The position numbers and the translations under genes are program-made. A stretch of DNA of 64,000 nucleotides. Origin: Agromyces aureus. Its GTDB lineage: Bacteria; Actinomycetota; Actinomycetes; Actinomycetales; Microbacteriaceae. A model generated the notes under the pieces. It did not search any database. It saw only the letters and a list, made by a program, of their open reading frames with translations, and was not told the origin of the DNA. Shown piece by piece: positions 42,907 through 52,874 of this stretch (position 1 is the first letter of the stretch; the number at the start of each line of letters is the position of its first letter). The stretch is from positions 3,348,001-3,412,000 of the forward strand of contig NZ_CP013979.1 of assembly GCF_001660485.1 (NCBI RefSeq). Reading direction: 5' to 3'.

Positions 42907-43377
42907 TCAGTACGAGTAGGTGCTGCCGCCGTACGAGGCCGCGATCGCGAAGAGGACGATGAACACGATCGTGAGGATGATCGAGAGCACGAGGCCGATG
43001 TAGCCGATCACCAGACCGGCGACGGCCATGCCGCGGCCCTGCTCGCCGGTCTTCTTGATCTGGCTGATGCCGATGTGGCCGCAGACGATGCCGACCAGGA
43101 AGCCGATGCCCGTGAAGAAGCCCACGAGCGACGCGACGAGCGACACGATCGCCAGCACGTTGGTCTTGGCGGGGGTCGGAGCGCCGTAGGCGGGCGCCGA
43201 CGCATCGTAGGCCGGTGCCGTCGTGCCGTAGGCCGGCACGGACGGTGCAGGCGGCGCTGCCGGGGGCGTCGAGTAGACGGGCGGCGCCGGCGGTGCGGGC
43301 GGCACGGGTGCGGCCGGCGCGGTGGGGATGTCGGGCGTGTCGCCCGACGGGCTGCTGGGAACGTTGGGGTCGGTCAC
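42907..43377 (-). CDS. DUF4190 membrane protein 1
   Basis: The 156-residue protein starts at GTG 43377, 6 nt after GAGGAG. Residues 1-75 are Pro/Ala/Tyr-rich and disordered; residues 80-145 form a textbook DUF4190 domain (AIVSLVASLVGFFTGIGFLVGIVCGHIGISQIKKTGEQGRGMAVAGLVIGYIGLVLSIILTIVFIVLF), with the small GHIGISQIKKT loop. It ends in a Ser/Tyr-rich GGSTYSY tail. It is the first of three similar neighbours downstream of tsaD. Such proteins are common in actinobacteria and unassigned. Confidence 0.85.
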   Translation of the reverse strand: MTDPNVPSSPSGDTPDIPTAPAAPVPPAPPAPPVYSTPPAAPPAPSVPAYGTTAPAYDASAPAYGAPTPAKTNVLAIVSLVASLVGFFTGIGFLVGIVCGHIGISQIKKTGEQGRGMAVAGLVIGYIGLVLSIILTIVFIVLFAIAASYGGSTYSY

Positions 43378-43511
43378 GGTCGTCTCCTCGATGCTGTACC
43401 GAACGCGATGAGCGCACCGCGTCGGTTCGAATGCGTGCAGGAGCGGCATCCACCCCCGTTCGCCACTTTAGCGCGGCAGCCCTACCCGGCACACCTCCCA
43501 CGCAGGGCGGG

Positions 43512-44567
43512 TCAGGCGACCTGCACCTCGGTGGCCGGCAGCGTCGAGTCCGCGCCGAACGACAGCCCGGACGGCTCGTGCCCGGCCATGATGAGCTGGG
43601 CGCCGAGCGCCGCGATCATGGCGCCGTTGTCGGTGCAGAGCGACAGCGGCGGAACGCGCAGCGCCACGCCCGCGGCATCCGCCCGCTCCTGCGCGAGCTC
43701 GCGGAGCCGCGCGTTCGCGACCACCCCGCCACCGAGCAGCAGGCGCGGCACGCCGAGGTCGGTGCACGCGGCGATGGCCTTGGTCACGAGCACGTCGGCG
43801 ACGGCCTCTCGGAAGCTCGCCGCGACATCCGCGATCGGAACGGGCTCGCCGGCCGCCTCGCGCTGCTCGACCCAGCGGGCGACCGCGGTCTTCAGGCCCG
43901 AGAAGCTGAAGTCGTAGCGGTGGGCCGCCTGGTCCTTCGGCTGCGTGAGGCCACGCGGGAAGCGGATCGCCCTCGGATCGCCGCCGATCGCGGCCCGGTC
44001 GATCTCGGGCCCGCCGGGGTAGGGCAGTCCGAGCACGCGCGCGACCTTGTCGAACGCCTCGCCTGCCGCGTCGTCGATGGTCTCGCCGAGCAGTTCGACG
44101 TCGGAGACGAGATCGCGCACGACGAGCAGCGACGTGTGCCCTCCGGAGACGAGCAGCGCGATGGTCGGCGTCTCGAGCGGCGCATCGGCGTCGAGGAGGT
44201 CGGCGCCGACATGGCCGACCAGGTGGTTCACGGCGTAGATGGGCTTCTCGATCGCGAGCGCGAGCGCCTTGGCCGCGCCGACGCCGACCATGAGCGCTCC
44301 CGCTAGCCCGGGCCCGCTCGTGACGGCGACCGCGTCGAGATCGTCGAGCGAGACTCCGGATGCCGCGAGCGCGGCGTCGATCGACGGCCCGAGCGCTTCG
44401 AGGTGAGCGCGGGCCGCAACCTCGGGCACGACGCCGCCGTAGCGCGCGTGCTCGTCCATCGACGAGGCGATGACGTTCGCCAGCAGCTCGGTGCCGCGGA
44501 CGATGCCGACGCCGGTCTCGTCGCACGAGGTCTCGATGCCGAGCACGAGGGGCGCCTCGCGGTTCAT
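43512..44567 (-). CDS. tsaD: tRNA N6-adenosine threonylcarbamoyltransferase TsaD
   Basis: The 351-residue protein transfers threonylcarbamoyl to A37 of ANN-decoding tRNAs with TsaB and TsaE. It shows the ASKHA fold ([16 protein letters not shown]), the metal-binding [21 protein letters not shown], and the C-terminal [12 protein letters not shown] and CTDNGAMIA. Length is standard. ATG 44567 overlaps the rimI stop, closing the tsaE-tsaB-rimI-tsaD set. Confidence 0.97.
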   Translation of the reverse strand: MNREAPLVLGIETSCDETGVGIVRGTELLANVIASSMDEHARYGGVVPEVAARAHLEALGPSIDAALAASGVSLDDLDAVAVTSGPGLAGALMVGVGAAKALALAIEKPIYAVNHLVGHVGADLLDADAPLETPTIALLVSGGHTSLLVVRDLVSDVELLGETIDDAAGEAFDKVARVLGLPYPGGPEIDRAAIGGDPRAIRFPRGLTQPKDQAAHRYDFSFSGLKTAVARWVEQREAAGEPVPIADVAASFREAVADVLVTKAIAACTDLGVPRLLLGGGVVANARLRELAQERADAAGVALRVPPLSLCTDNGAMIAALGAQLIMAGHEPSGLSFGADSTLPATEVQVA

Positions 44568-45109
44568 CGCGCGCCTCCGGAGGTCGAGGCGCCCGGCCGC
44601 GTCGCACTGCCGTGCACGGGCTGCGCCGGCTGGGCCACGGCCTCGGGCACGTCGAGCCGCATGCTGACGGCGTCGACGTCGTCGGGCTGGTAGTAGCCGC
44701 GTCTGATGCCGATCTCGACGAAGCCGAGCGAATCGTAGAGCGCCTTCGCGATGGGGTTGTCGGCGCGCACCTCGAGGAAGATCCGTGACACGTGCCGGCG
44801 ACGCGCGTGCGTGATCAGCGCGTGCATGAGCCCGCGGCCGAGTCCGATGCCGCGCGTGAACGGGGCGACCGCGATCGTCTGCACGTCGGCGTCACCGGTG
44901 CCCGCCGGTGCGTAGAGGCCCGCGTACCCCATGAGCCGGCGCTCGGGCTCGGCCTCCTCGTCGACCGCCACGAGGTAGTAGCCGTGCTCGCTCGCGAGCT
45001 CGGATCGCATCAGCTCCTCCGACCAGGCGTCGGTCACGAACGTCTCGCGCTCGAGCCCCATGATCGCCTCGACGTCGGCGATCTTCGCCCGCCGCATGAG
45101 CACGCTCAT
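44564..45109 (-). CDS. rimI: Ribosomal-protein-alanine N-acetyltransferase RimI
   Basis: The 181-residue GNAT enzyme acetylates protein N termini such as S18. It contains the core [36 protein letters not shown] acetyl-CoA loop (DVQTIAV, then RGIGLGRG), [30 protein letters not shown] and an added C-terminal tail of about 28 residues rich in Pro/Gly. ATG 45109 overlaps the tsaB stop and the end overlaps tsaD. The rimI place between tsaB and tsaD is conserved in many bacteria. Confidence 0.94.
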   Translation of the reverse strand: MSVLMRRAKIADVEAIMGLERETFVTDAWSEELMRSELASEHGYYLVAVDEEAEPERRLMGYAGLYAPAGTGDADVQTIAVAPFTRGIGLGRGLMHALITHARRRHVSRIFLEVRADNPIAKALYDSLGFVEIGIRRGYYQPDDVDAVSMRLDVPEAVAQPAQPVHGSATRPGASTSGGAR

Positions 45110-45726
45110 CGCAGCACCTTCTTGCCGGCCGAGGGGGTCACGTCGGGCGCACGGAGGTACAGCGGCGCATCCCCGGTGAGCGGCAGTCGACCCGCCGCGA
45201 ACGCGAACTCGGCGATCATGCCGATGCCGCCAGCGGACACGAGCGTGGCATCGAAGCGCGTGCCAGGGCGCTCCGGCACCGCGTCGCGCGGCACGAGCAC
45301 CGGACCGTGCACGCGGATCGGCAGGCCGTCGGCGTCGATGCCGTCGTAGTCGGAGACCGCGAACTCGCGGCGGCGCGCGTCGGTCACGACCTGCATCGGG
45401 CCGGATCCGCCGTCGCGGTACCACGTGAACGCGACGGCGTCGTGGCTCACCACCGGGACGAACGGCTTGCGGATGCCGAGGGCGAACGCGTGCGCCGCGG
45501 CGATGCCGACCCGAAGCCCCGTGAACGGCCCCGGGCCCATGCCCGCGGCCACGCCGGACAGACGGGCGGGCGGGATGTGCGCGGACTCGAGCGCCTCGCG
45601 GACGAGTTCGCCGACGACCTCGGCGTGACGCATGGTGTCGGCCGTGCCGACCTCGGCGATCACGCCGGCATCGTGGTCGACCACGGCGACGCTCGTGCCC
45701 GTCGAGGTGTCGATCGCGAGCAGCAT
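45106..45726 (-). CDS. tsaB: tRNA threonylcarbamoyladenosine biosynthesis protein TsaB
   Basis: The 206-residue ASKHA-fold scaffold of the t6A machinery begins LLAIDTSTGTSVAVVDH and includes the family signature GVAAGMGPGPFTGLRVGIAAAHAFALG, then VVSHDAVAF. It binds TsaD and TsaE. ATG 45726 is 9 nt after the tsaE stop and also 6 nt after TAGGGT, so an internal leaderless promoter within the operon is possible. Its stop overlaps rimI. Confidence 0.94.
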   Translation of the reverse strand: MLLAIDTSTGTSVAVVDHDAGVIAEVGTADTMRHAEVVGELVREALESAHIPPARLSGVAAGMGPGPFTGLRVGIAAAHAFALGIRKPFVPVVSHDAVAFTWYRDGGSGPMQVVTDARRREFAVSDYDGIDADGLPIRVHGPVLVPRDAVPERPGTRFDATLVSAGGIGMIAEFAFAAGRLPLTGDAPLYLRAPDVTPSAGKKVLR

Positions 45727-45732
45727 GCCTCA

Positions 45733-45738
45733 ACCCTA
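45733..45738 (-). promoter_or_regulatory. Possible internal leaderless -10 box of tsaB
   Basis: TAGGGT ends 6 nt before ATG 45726 and overlaps the tsaE stop codon; since the genes are in one operon this may be a secondary promoter or chance. Confidence 0.35.
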
Positions 45739-46299
45739 CCGAGCGTCGGCGTACGCGGTGCCCGCCCAACGGGGTCCGAACCCGCGCAGCGTGATCACGC
45801 GCGGCTCGTCGGCACCGAGGAACTCGGCATCGGTGGGGTCGACCGGGCCAGCCGTCTGCCCCGCCTGCTCCGTCTGCCCCGTCGCATCCGTCGCGCCGCC
45901 CTCGATCGCGGCGGCTCCCTGCGGTCGCTCGATCTCGACCTCGAGCCACGACTCGCTCACGTCGTCGAGGAGCCCCGCGCCCCACTCGACCACGACCACC
46001 GAGCGCGCGAAGTCGAGGTCGAGGTCCTCGACGAGTTCGGCGCTGCCGAGACGGTAGGCGTCGACGTGCACGAGCGGTGCGCCGCCGACGAGGCTCGGGT
46101 GCGTCCGGGCGAGCACGAACGTCGGCGACTGCACGGGTCCGCGCACACCGAGTCCGGCACCGAGGCCGCGCGTGAGCGTGGTCTTGCCCGCCCCGAGCGG
46201 GCCGGTGAGGATGAGCAGGTCGCCCGCGGCGAGCCGGGAACCGAGGTCGCGGCCGAACTCCTCCATGGCCGCGGCATCCGCGATCTCTGCACGGATCAT
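45736..46299 (-). CDS. tsaE: tRNA threonylcarbamoyladenosine biosynthesis ATPase TsaE
   Basis: The 187-residue P-loop protein has Walker A GPLGAGKTT (residues 33-41), VQSPTFVLARTHPS (switch I) and LVHVDAYRL and VVVEWGAGL (switch II and Walker B). It is longer than most TsaE (about 150) because of a Gly/Thr/Gln-rich insert near residues 130-162 (TGQTEQAGQTAG). It drives the catalytic cycle of TsaBD. ATG 46299 overlaps the alr stop. Confidence 0.94.
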   Translation of the reverse strand: MIRAEIADAAAMEEFGRDLGSRLAAGDLLILTGPLGAGKTTLTRGLGAGLGVRGPVQSPTFVLARTHPSLVGGAPLVHVDAYRLGSAELVEDLDLDFARSVVVVEWGAGLLDDVSESWLEVEIERPQGAAAIEGGATDATGQTEQAGQTAGPVDPTDAEFLGADEPRVITLRGFGPRWAGTAYADAR

Positions 46300-47498
46300 G
46301 CGGCGCCGTCATAGCTGCGGGGCACGCGGTGCCCGATGCGCGTGACGATCTCGTAGCCGATCGTGTCGGCGGCCTCGGCCCAGTCGTCGGCCGACGGCGC
46401 GCCGGTCGCGGGGTCGCCGAAGAGCACGACCTCGTCGCCCACCGCGACCTCGTCGTCGCCGACGTCGACGACGAACTGGTCCATGGCGATGCGCCCCACG
46501 ACCGGTCGACGACGACCGGCGAGCAGCACCTCGGCCCGGCTCGACGCGTGACGCGGGATGCCGTCGGCGTACCCGAGCGGGACGAGCGCGAGCGTCGTGC
46601 GGCGTTCGGCGCGCCACGTGTGGCTGTACGAGACGCCGACGCCCGGCTCGACGCGTCGAACGGCGGCCACGCACGCGCGCAGCGTCATGACGGGTCGGAG
46701 CCCAAGGTCGGCGGCGGTCGTGCCGTCGCCGTACGGCGGGATGCCGTACGTGCCGATGCCGAGGCGCACGAGGTCGAAGCGCGAGGCCGGCAGGCGCACC
46801 GCGGCGGCGGTCGACGCGAAGTGGCGCACCTCGGGGTCGAGGCCGGCAGCGGATGCCGCGGCGAGCGCCTCCTCGAACGCCGCGAGCTGTGCCCGGTCGG
46901 CGTCGTCGTCGGTGTTGGCGAGGTGACTGAAGATGCCGCGCACGCGGATACGGCCCTGATCTTCGAGCATTGCCGCGAACGCGACCGCCTCGACCCACTC
47001 CTCCGGCGGCACGCCGTTCCGGCTGAGGCCGGTGTCGATCTTCAGGTGCACGGCGGCCCGCGCGCCGGCGGGATCCGCGGCGCCGGCGGGATCGGCCTTC
47101 GCACCGGAAGAGGTCGCCGACGTCCCGACCTGCGCCGCGGCATCCGACACGCGCCTCAGCTGGTCGATCGACGAGACGCCCAGGTCGACGTCGCGGGCGA
47201 TCGCCTCGGCGAAGGGCGCGTCGGGGCCGTGGAGCCAGGCGAGCACGGGGGCCGTGATGCCCGCATCGCGGAGCTCGAACGCCTCGTCGAGGTCGGCGAC
47301 GCCCAACCAGGCCGCGCCACCGTCGAGGGCCGCCAGAGCCACTGGGACCGCGCCGTGGCCGTAGGCGTTCGCCTTCACGACGGCCATGACGGCAGCCGGG
47401 GCGACCCGCGCGGCGAGCGTCTCGACGTTCGCGCGCACGGCGTCGAGGTCGACGACGGCCTCGCGGAAGGGCGTGGTCGGCCCGGTCTGCGGGCTCAT
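46296..47498 (-). CDS. alr: Alanine racemase
   Basis: The 400-residue PLP enzyme makes D-alanine for peptidoglycan. It has the PLP lysine in VMAVVKANAYGHGAV, the fold-III barrel segments LKIDTGLSRNGV and GIYSHLAN-like RGIFSHLANTDD, the catalytic tyrosine in GVSYSHTWRAE, and the C-terminal VGRIAMDQFVVDVGD. A short Ala/Gly/Ser insert lies near residues 112-128. ATG 47498 overlaps the acpS stop and the end overlaps tsaE, so the wall and t6A genes are translated as one chain. Confidence 0.96.
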   Translation of the reverse strand: MSPQTGPTTPFREAVVDLDAVRANVETLAARVAPAAVMAVVKANAYGHGAVPVALAALDGGAAWLGVADLDEAFELRDAGITAPVLAWLHGPDAPFAEAIARDVDLGVSSIDQLRRVSDAAAQVGTSATSSGAKADPAGAADPAGARAAVHLKIDTGLSRNGVPPEEWVEAVAFAAMLEDQGRIRVRGIFSHLANTDDDADRAQLAAFEEALAAASAAGLDPEVRHFASTAAAVRLPASRFDLVRLGIGTYGIPPYGDGTTAADLGLRPVMTLRACVAAVRRVEPGVGVSYSHTWRAERRTTLALVPLGYADGIPRHASSRAEVLLAGRRRPVVGRIAMDQFVVDVGDDEVAVGDEVVLFGDPATGAPSADDWAEAADTIGYEIVTRIGHRVPRSYDGAA

Positions 47499-47860
47499 GC
47501 CATCGCCCCGCTCGATTCGAGGATCACGAAGGCGCTGGCGATGCCCGCGTCGTGGCTCATCGAGAGGTGCACGCGATCGATGCCGAGCGCACGCATGTGA
47601 TCGGCGAGGCCGCCGCTGAGCTCGAAGTCGGGGTTGCCGTCGGCGTCCTGCACGACCGTCATCTCGTGCCAGCGCACGACGGCGTGGCCGCCGAGCGCCT
47701 TGATGAGCGACTCCTTGGCCGCGAACCGTGCGGCCAAGGATCGGGCGGGGCGTCCGCGTTCGCTCTCAGCGAACAGGCGATCGACGAGCGCCGGCGTGCG
47801 GGCGATCGATCGCTCGAACCGCGCGATGTCGACCACGTCGATGCCGATGCCCGCGATCAC
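47495..47860 (-). CDS. acpS: Holo-[acyl-carrier-protein] synthase
   Basis: The 121-residue enzyme moves phosphopantetheine from CoA onto acyl carrier protein. It has the Mg-binding VIAGIGIDVVDIARFE and ARFAAKESLIKALGG motifs and the final LSMSHDAGIASAFVILE. GTG 47860 lies 19 nt after glmS; it overlaps alr at its end. Confidence 0.95.
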   Translation of the reverse strand: MIAGIGIDVVDIARFERSIARTPALVDRLFAESERGRPARSLAARFAAKESLIKALGGHAVVRWHEMTVVQDADGNPDFELSGGLADHMRALGIDRVHLSMSHDAGIASAFVILESSGAMA

Positions 47861-47879
47861 GCGGACGCCCCGAACCGGG

Positions 47880-49730
47880 TCACTCCACCGTCACCGACTT
47901 CGCGAGGTTGCGCGGCTGGTCGACGTCGAGGCCCTTGGCCTGCGACAGCTCCATCGCGAACACCTGGAGCGGCACCACGGCGAGCAGCGGCTCGAAGAGC
48001 GGCGCGGCGAGCGGGATGCGGATGACCTCGTCGGCGTACGGCAGCACCGCGGCATCGCCCTCCTCGGCGATCGCGATGACGCGAGCACCGCGAGCGCGGA
48101 TCTCCTGGATGTTCGAGACGACCTTCGGGTGGAGGTTCGCCGACCCGCGCGGGCTCGGCACGACCACGAAGACCGGCTGGCCGGGCTCGATGAGGGCGAT
48201 CGGGCCGTGCTTCAACTCGCCGGCCGCGAATCCCTCGGCGTGGATGTAGGCGAGCTCCTTGAGCTTCAGCGCACCCTCCATCGCGATCGGGAACCCGACG
48301 TGGCGACCGAGGAACAGCACCGAGCGCGTGTCCGCCATCCAGTGGGCGAGCTCGGCGACGCGTTCGGACTGGCCGAGCACGGTCTCGATCTTCGCCGGGA
48401 TCGCCTGCAGCTCGGCGAGCGCGTCGGCCAGCGCCTCGGGCGCCAGCGTGCCGCGCACGCGCGCGAGGTGCAGGCCGAAGAGGTAAAGGGCCGTGATCTG
48501 CGCCACGAACGCCTTCGTCGACGCGACCGCGACCTCGGGACCCGCGTGCGTGTAGACGACCGCGTCGGACTCGCGCGGGATCGTCGCACCCTGCGTGTTG
48601 CAGATCGAGATCGTGCGCGCACCCTGCTCGCGGGCGTACTTCACGGCCATCAGCGTGTCCATCGTCTCGCCGGACTGGCTGATCGAGAGCACGAGCGTGC
48701 CGTCGTCGATCACCGGCTCTCGGTAGCGGAACTCGTGACTGAGCTCGACCTCGACGGGCACGCGCGCCCACTGCTCGATCGCGTACTTCGCCACCTGGCC
48801 GGCGTACGACGCCGTGCCGCACGCCACGACCGTGATGCGACGGACACCGCGCAGCTCGTCGTCGCCGAACGACTCGAGCTCGGGGATGTGCACCTCGCCG
48901 TCGACGATGCGACCGCGGATCGTGTTGGCGACCGCGTCGGGCTGCTCGGCGACCTCCTTGCGCATGAACGAGGACCACCCGCCCTTCTCGGCGGCCGACG
49001 CGTCCCACGCGACCTCGAACGGCTCCACCTCGACGGGCGAGCCGTCGAAGTCGGTGACCGCGACCTCGTCGGCCGTGATCGCCACGATCTGGTCCTGGCC
49101 GATCGCCACGGCGCGCTTCGTGTACTCGACGAAGGCCGCGACATCCGACCCGAAGAAGTTCTCGCCCTCGCCGAGCCCGATCACGAGCGGCGAGTTGCGG
49201 CGGGCGCCGACCACGAGACCCGGGGCGTCGCGGTGCACGGCGAGCAGCGTGAATGCGCCCTCGAGGCGGTTCACGACCTGCTGGAACGCCTGGCGGAGGT
49301 CGCCCGTGCGGCGCACCTCGCGGCCGAGGAGCACGGCGGCCACCTCGGTGTCGGTCTCGGACTCGAACGCGAAGCCCTCGTCGACGAGCTCCTGCTTGAG
49401 CTCCGCGAAGTTCTCGATGATGCCGTTGTGGATCAGCGCGAGCCGCCCCTCGTCGCCGAGGTGCGGGTGCGCGTTGCGATCGGTCGGGCCGCCGTGGGTC
49501 GCCCACCGCGTGTGGCCGATGCCCGTGCGACCCACATGGAGCGGGTGCGCCTGGAGCTCGTCGGCGAGCACCTGGAGCTTGCCCGCCTTCTTTGCTGTCT
49601 CGATCGCGCCGTCGTCATCGACGATGGCCACTCCCGCCGAATCGTAACCGCGATATTCGAGGCGCTTCAGGCCTCCCATGAGCACGTCGACGCTGCTGCG
49701 CTGCCCGACGTAACCGACAATTCCACACAT
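47880..49730 (-). CDS. glmS: Glutamine-fructose-6-phosphate aminotransferase
   Basis: The 616-residue enzyme makes glucosamine-6-phosphate for UDP-GlcNAc. Cys2 (MCGIVGYVG) is the glutaminase nucleophile after Met removal; GHTRWATHG and NGIIENF belong to the same domain. The isomerase part has two SIS domains (ACGTASYAGQVAKY, SISQSGETMDTLMAVKYARE) and ends KSVTVE as all GlmS do. ATG 49730 is 7 nt after TAGAAT, so leaderless initiation is likely. No glmS ribozyme is present, as expected for this phylum. First gene of the glmS-acpS-alr-tsaEB-rimI-tsaD operon. Confidence 0.97.
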   Translation of the reverse strand: MCGIVGYVGQRSSVDVLMGGLKRLEYRGYDSAGVAIVDDDGAIETAKKAGKLQVLADELQAHPLHVGRTGIGHTRWATHGGPTDRNAHPHLGDEGRLALIHNGIIENFAELKQELVDEGFAFESETDTEVAAVLLGREVRRTGDLRQAFQQVVNRLEGAFTLLAVHRDAPGLVVGARRNSPLVIGLGEGENFFGSDVAAFVEYTKRAVAIGQDQIVAITADEVAVTDFDGSPVEVEPFEVAWDASAAEKGGWSSFMRKEVAEQPDAVANTIRGRIVDGEVHIPELESFGDDELRGVRRITVVACGTASYAGQVAKYAIEQWARVPVEVELSHEFRYREPVIDDGTLVLSISQSGETMDTLMAVKYAREQGARTISICNTQGATIPRESDAVVYTHAGPEVAVASTKAFVAQITALYLFGLHLARVRGTLAPEALADALAELQAIPAKIETVLGQSERVAELAHWMADTRSVLFLGRHVGFPIAMEGALKLKELAYIHAEGFAAGELKHGPIALIEPGQPVFVVVPSPRGSANLHPKVVSNIQEIRARGARVIAIAEEGDAAVLPYADEVIRIPLAAPLFEPLLAVVPLQVFAMELSQAKGLDVDQPRNLAKSVTVE

Positions 49731-49737
49731 GGGGTCG

Positions 49738-49743
49738 ATTCTA
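49738..49743 (-). promoter_or_regulatory. Leaderless -10 box of glmS operon
   Basis: TAGAAT ends 7 nt before ATG 49730; the gap to the divergent coaA promoter is 108 bp. Confidence 0.55.
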
Positions 49744-49846
49744 CGTCGCGCGGCTGCGCACCCCGCCTCGCCTCCTTCGACCACGGATGCCGCAGCCCGG
49801 CGCGGTGGGAACGCGCGGGTCAGCGGCCGCGGCACCACGCGCGGCC

Positions 49847-49860
49847 GACAGTAGACTGTC
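49847..49860 (+). promoter_or_regulatory. Leaderless coaA promoter with palindrome over the -10
   Basis: TAGACT (49852-49857) ends 6 nt before GTG 49864. It lies inside the inverted repeat GACAGT-ag-ACTGTC (49847-49860). Confidence 0.5.
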
Positions 49861-49863
49861 GAG

Positions 49864-50820
49864 GTGCCGGACCCGCAGACCTCGTCGACTCCGATCGCGC
49901 AGATCTCCCCGTTCATGGAGCTCCCCCGCGCCGACTGGTCGGCACTCGCTCCATCGGTGCCGGCCCCGCTCAGCGAGACCGAGATCGTGCAGCTGCGCGG
50001 CCTCGGCGAACCGCTCGACATGAATGAGCTCGCCGAGGTCTACCTGCCGCTCAGCCGCCTGCTGAACCTGTACGTGGGCGGCACGAAGGCCCTGCGCAAC
50101 GCGACGGGCGAGTTCCTGCGGGAGCGCGTGGAGTCCACGCCGTTCGTCATCGGCGTGGCCGGGTCGGTCGCGGTGGGCAAGTCGACCATCGCGCGCGTGC
50201 TGCGCGAGCTCCTCGCGCGCTGGGAGCACACGCCCCGCGTCGAGCTCATCACGACCGACGGCTTCCTCTTCCCGAACGCCGAGCTCGAGCGGCGCGGGCT
50301 CATGGGGCGCAAGGGCTTCCCCGAGTCCTACGACCGACGCGCCCTGCTGCGGTTCGTCAGCGAAGTCAAGGCGGGCGCCCCCGAGGTGCGCGCGCCGTTC
50401 TACTCGCACCTCGCCTACGACATCGTGCCCGACGCGCAGATCACCGTGCGCCGCCCCGACGTGCTCATCGTCGAGGGCCTGAACGTGCTGCAGCCGCCGG
50501 GCCCCGGCCATCGGCTCGCGGTGAGCGACCTCTTCGACTTCTCGATCTACGTCGATGCCCGCACGAGCGACATCGCCCGTTGGTACGAGGAGCGCTTCCT
50601 GAAGCTCCAGCGCGGCGCGTTCACCAACCCGCGCTCGTACTTCCACCGCTACGCGAGTCTCACCGAGGAGCAGGCGCGCGCCCGCGCCGGCGAGATCTGG
50701 CGCAGCATCAACGAGCCGAACCTGCTGCAGAACGTGCGTCCCACCCGCTCACGGGCGTCGCTGGTGCTTCGCAAGAGCGCCGATCACACCGTGTCGACCG
50801 TGCTGCTCCGCAAGCTCTGA
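49864..50820 (+). CDS. coaA: Pantothenate kinase type I
   Basis: The 318-residue enzyme starts CoA synthesis by phosphorylating pantothenate. It shows the P-loop GSVAVGKST (residues 100-108), [40 protein letters not shown] and the C-terminal [12 protein letters not shown]. Length and motifs are those of prokaryotic type I PanK. GTG 49864 is set by the leaderless -10 box. Single gene, diverging from glmS and converging on glmM. Confidence 0.96.
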   Translation: MPDPQTSSTPIAQISPFMELPRADWSALAPSVPAPLSETEIVQLRGLGEPLDMNELAEVYLPLSRLLNLYVGGTKALRNATGEFLRERVESTPFVIGVAGSVAVGKSTIARVLRELLARWEHTPRVELITTDGFLFPNAELERRGLMGRKGFPESYDRRALLRFVSEVKAGAPEVRAPFYSHLAYDIVPDAQITVRRPDVLIVEGLNVLQPPGPGHRLAVSDLFDFSIYVDARTSDIARWYEERFLKLQRGAFTNPRSYFHRYASLTEEQARARAGEIWRSINEPNLLQNVRPTRSRASLVLRKSADHTVSTVLLRKL

Positions 50821-50888
50821 CGCGCTGGGGGCCGTACGGCACGCGGCGGTGAACGCGGCGGTTCCGCCTGCGCTGCGGCCCGATACGA

Positions 50889-50948
50889 CGAACGGATGCC
50901 GCGGCGACCCGCACCGTCACCGGTGGGGCCGCACCCGACATCCGTTCG
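50889..50948. terminator. Inverted repeat between convergent coaA and glmM
   Basis: CGAACGGATG (50889-50898) pairs with CATCCGTTCG (50939-50948) across 40 nt with internal pairing possible. Its place between two converging genes suggests a bidirectional terminator. Confidence 0.5.
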
Positions 50949-50958
50949 ACCGTGCGGT

Positions 50959-52326
50959 TCAGGCGTCGAGCGCGAGCTGCGCCTTGACGACCTCTGCAAG
51001 GGTCGCGGCATGGCGCTCGGCATCGTCCTGGCTGCGCGCCTCGACCATGACGCGCACCATCGGCTCGGTGCCCGACGGGCGCAGCAGCACGCGCCCGGTG
51101 TCGCCCAGTTCCGCCTCGACCTCGGCGACCGAGGCCGCGATGGTCTCGTCGCCGGCGAGCGCGTGGTGGTCGACGCCGCGGACGTTGACGAGCACCTGGG
51201 GGTAGACGGTCATGACGGAGGCGAGCTCGGCGAGCGACTTGCCGGTGCGGGCCATCTCGGCCACGAGGTGCAGGCCGGTGAGCACGCCGTCGCCGGTCGT
51301 CGCGAACTCGCTCATGATGACGTGCCCCGACTGCTCGCCGCCCAGCGCCAGCTTCTCGGCCGCGAGGGCCTCGAGCACGTACCGGTCGCCCACCTTGGTC
51401 TCGACGACGCGGATGCCGCGATCGGCCATGGCCCGGCGCAGGCCGAGGTTCGACATCACGGTCACGACGAGGGTGTCGTCGGTGAGCGCACCGCGCTCGT
51501 GCATGGCCACGGCGAGGATCGCCATGATCATGTCGCCGTCGATGACGTTGCCGTCGGCGTCGACCGCGAGGCAGCGGTCGGCGTCGCCGTCGTGCGCGAT
51601 GCCGAGGTCGGCGCCGTGCTCGAGCACGGCGGCCGCGAGGTGATCGAGGTGCGTCGACCCGACGCCGTCGTTGATGTTCATGCCGTCGGGGTCGGCCCCG
51701 ATCACGGTGACCTTCGCGCCGGCGTCGCGGAACGTCTCGGGCGAGACGCCCGCGGCAGCGCCGTGCGCGCAGTCGAGCACGACGTGGATGCCGTCGAGCC
51801 GGTTCGGCAGCGTGCCGAGCAGGTGCACGACGTAGCGGTCCTCGGCGTCGGCGAACCGGCGGATGCGGCCGACGCCGCCGCCGATCGGGGCGAGCTTCTG
51901 TCGACCGAGGTAGGACTCGATGCGGTCCTCGACCTCGTCGGGAAGCTTCGTGCCGCCGTACGAGAAGAACTTGATGCCGTTGTCGGGCGCGGGATTGTGC
52001 GACGCCGAGATCATGACGCCGAAATCGGCGCCGATCGAGTCGATGAGGAAGGCCGTGGCGGGAGTCGGGATGACCCCGGCGTCGAGGACGTCGACACCGG
52101 AGCTCGCGAGGCCGGCCGAGACGGCGGCGGTGAGGAATTCACCGGAGACGCGCGGATCGCGCGCCACCACGGCGACGGGTCGTCGACCCGCCGCGCGGAG
52201 TTCATCGGCGTGCCTGCCCTGCGTGAGCACGGCGGCAGCCGCCTGAGCGAGGCCCAGGGCCAGGTCAGCCGTGAGTTCACGGTTGGCCAGGCCCCGGACC
52301 CCGTCAGTTCCGAAGAGCCGAGGCAT
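50959..52326 (-). CDS. glmM: Phosphoglucosamine mutase
   Basis: The 455-residue enzyme converts glucosamine-6-phosphate to the 1-phosphate, the step after GlmS. It has FGTDGVRG at the amino terminus, the phosphoserine loop [13 protein letters not shown] (Ser109), the Mg loop [22 protein letters not shown] and the phosphate-binding [17 protein letters not shown] 52326 lies 21 nt after rpsI. The rplM-rpsI-glmM order is typical for actinobacteria and many Firmicutes. Confidence 0.97.
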   Translation of the reverse strand: MPRLFGTDGVRGLANRELTADLALGLAQAAAAVLTQGRHADELRAAGRRPVAVVARDPRVSGEFLTAAVSAGLASSGVDVLDAGVIPTPATAFLIDSIGADFGVMISASHNPAPDNGIKFFSYGGTKLPDEVEDRIESYLGRQKLAPIGGGVGRIRRFADAEDRYVVHLLGTLPNRLDGIHVVLDCAHGAAAGVSPETFRDAGAKVTVIGADPDGMNINDGVGSTHLDHLAAAVLEHGADLGIAHDGDADRCLAVDADGNVIDGDMIMAILAVAMHERGALTDDTLVVTVMSNLGLRRAMADRGIRVVETKVGDRYVLEALAAEKLALGGEQSGHVIMSEFATTGDGVLTGLHLVAEMARTGKSLAELASVMTVYPQVLVNVRGVDHHALAGDETIAASVAEVEAELGDTGRVLLRPSGTEPMVRVMVEARSQDDAERHAATLAEVVKAQLALDA

Positions 52327-52347
52327 TCGGAGTTCCGGAGCGCTGGA

Positions 52348-52833
52348 TCAGCGCTTCGAGAACTGGGGAGCCTTGCGGGCCTTCTTGAGACCGGCCTTCT
52401 TGCGCTCGATGACGCGAGCGTCACGGGTCAGGAAGCCGGCCTTCTTCAGCGCCGGGCGGTTGTTCTCACGGTCGATCTCGTTGAGTGCACGAGCGATCGC
52501 GAGGCGCAGTGCGCCTGCCTGGCCCGAGGGGCCGCCGCCGGTGATCTTGCCGATCACGTCGTACGAGCCGGTGAGCTCGAGCACGGTGAACGGGTCGGTG
52601 ATGAGCTGCTGGTGCAGCTTGTTCGGGAAGTACGCGGCGAACTCACGGCCGTTGACCGTGATGTTGCCGGCGCCCGGAACGACGCGCACGCGCGCGATGG
52701 CCTGCTTGCGGCGGCCGACGGCTGCGCCGGACACGTTGAGCACGGCACGGGGGGTGGTGGGAGCCGCCGCGGGGGCGCTCTCGGTGGTGTAGCTCTCCGG
52801 AGCCGCGTCGAGCTGGTCTGCGATCTTCGCCAT
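52348..52833 (-). CDS. rpsI: 30S ribosomal protein S9
   Basis: The 161-residue protein has the S9 core from [28 protein letters not shown] to [18 protein letters not shown], whose last Lys-Arg reaches the P-site tRNA. The first 30 residues are an Ala/Pro/Thr-rich extension found in actinobacterial S9 (others are about 130 residues). ATG 52833 is 41 nt after rplM and is followed by glmM. Confidence 0.97.
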   Translation of the reverse strand: MAKIADQLDAAPESYTTESAPAAAPTTPRAVLNVSGAAVGRRKQAIARVRVVPGAGNITVNGREFAAYFPNKLHQQLITDPFTVLELTGSYDVIGKITGGGPSGQAGALRLAIARALNEIDRENNRPALKKAGFLTRDARVIERKKAGLKKARKAPQFSKR

Positions 52834-52874
52834 GGTGGTGTGAATCCTTTTCGAGAACGTCGAGGGTGCCGGAA

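Noticed and set aside
46329..47600. 423-codon plus-strand frame antisense to alr
   Set aside because: Antisense shadow of alr; amino acids Asp/Val/Gly/Arg dominate.
49681..49863. glmS ribozyme or other riboswitch upstream of glmS
   Set aside because: Only a leaderless promoter fits; the transcript would have no 5' leader to fold.
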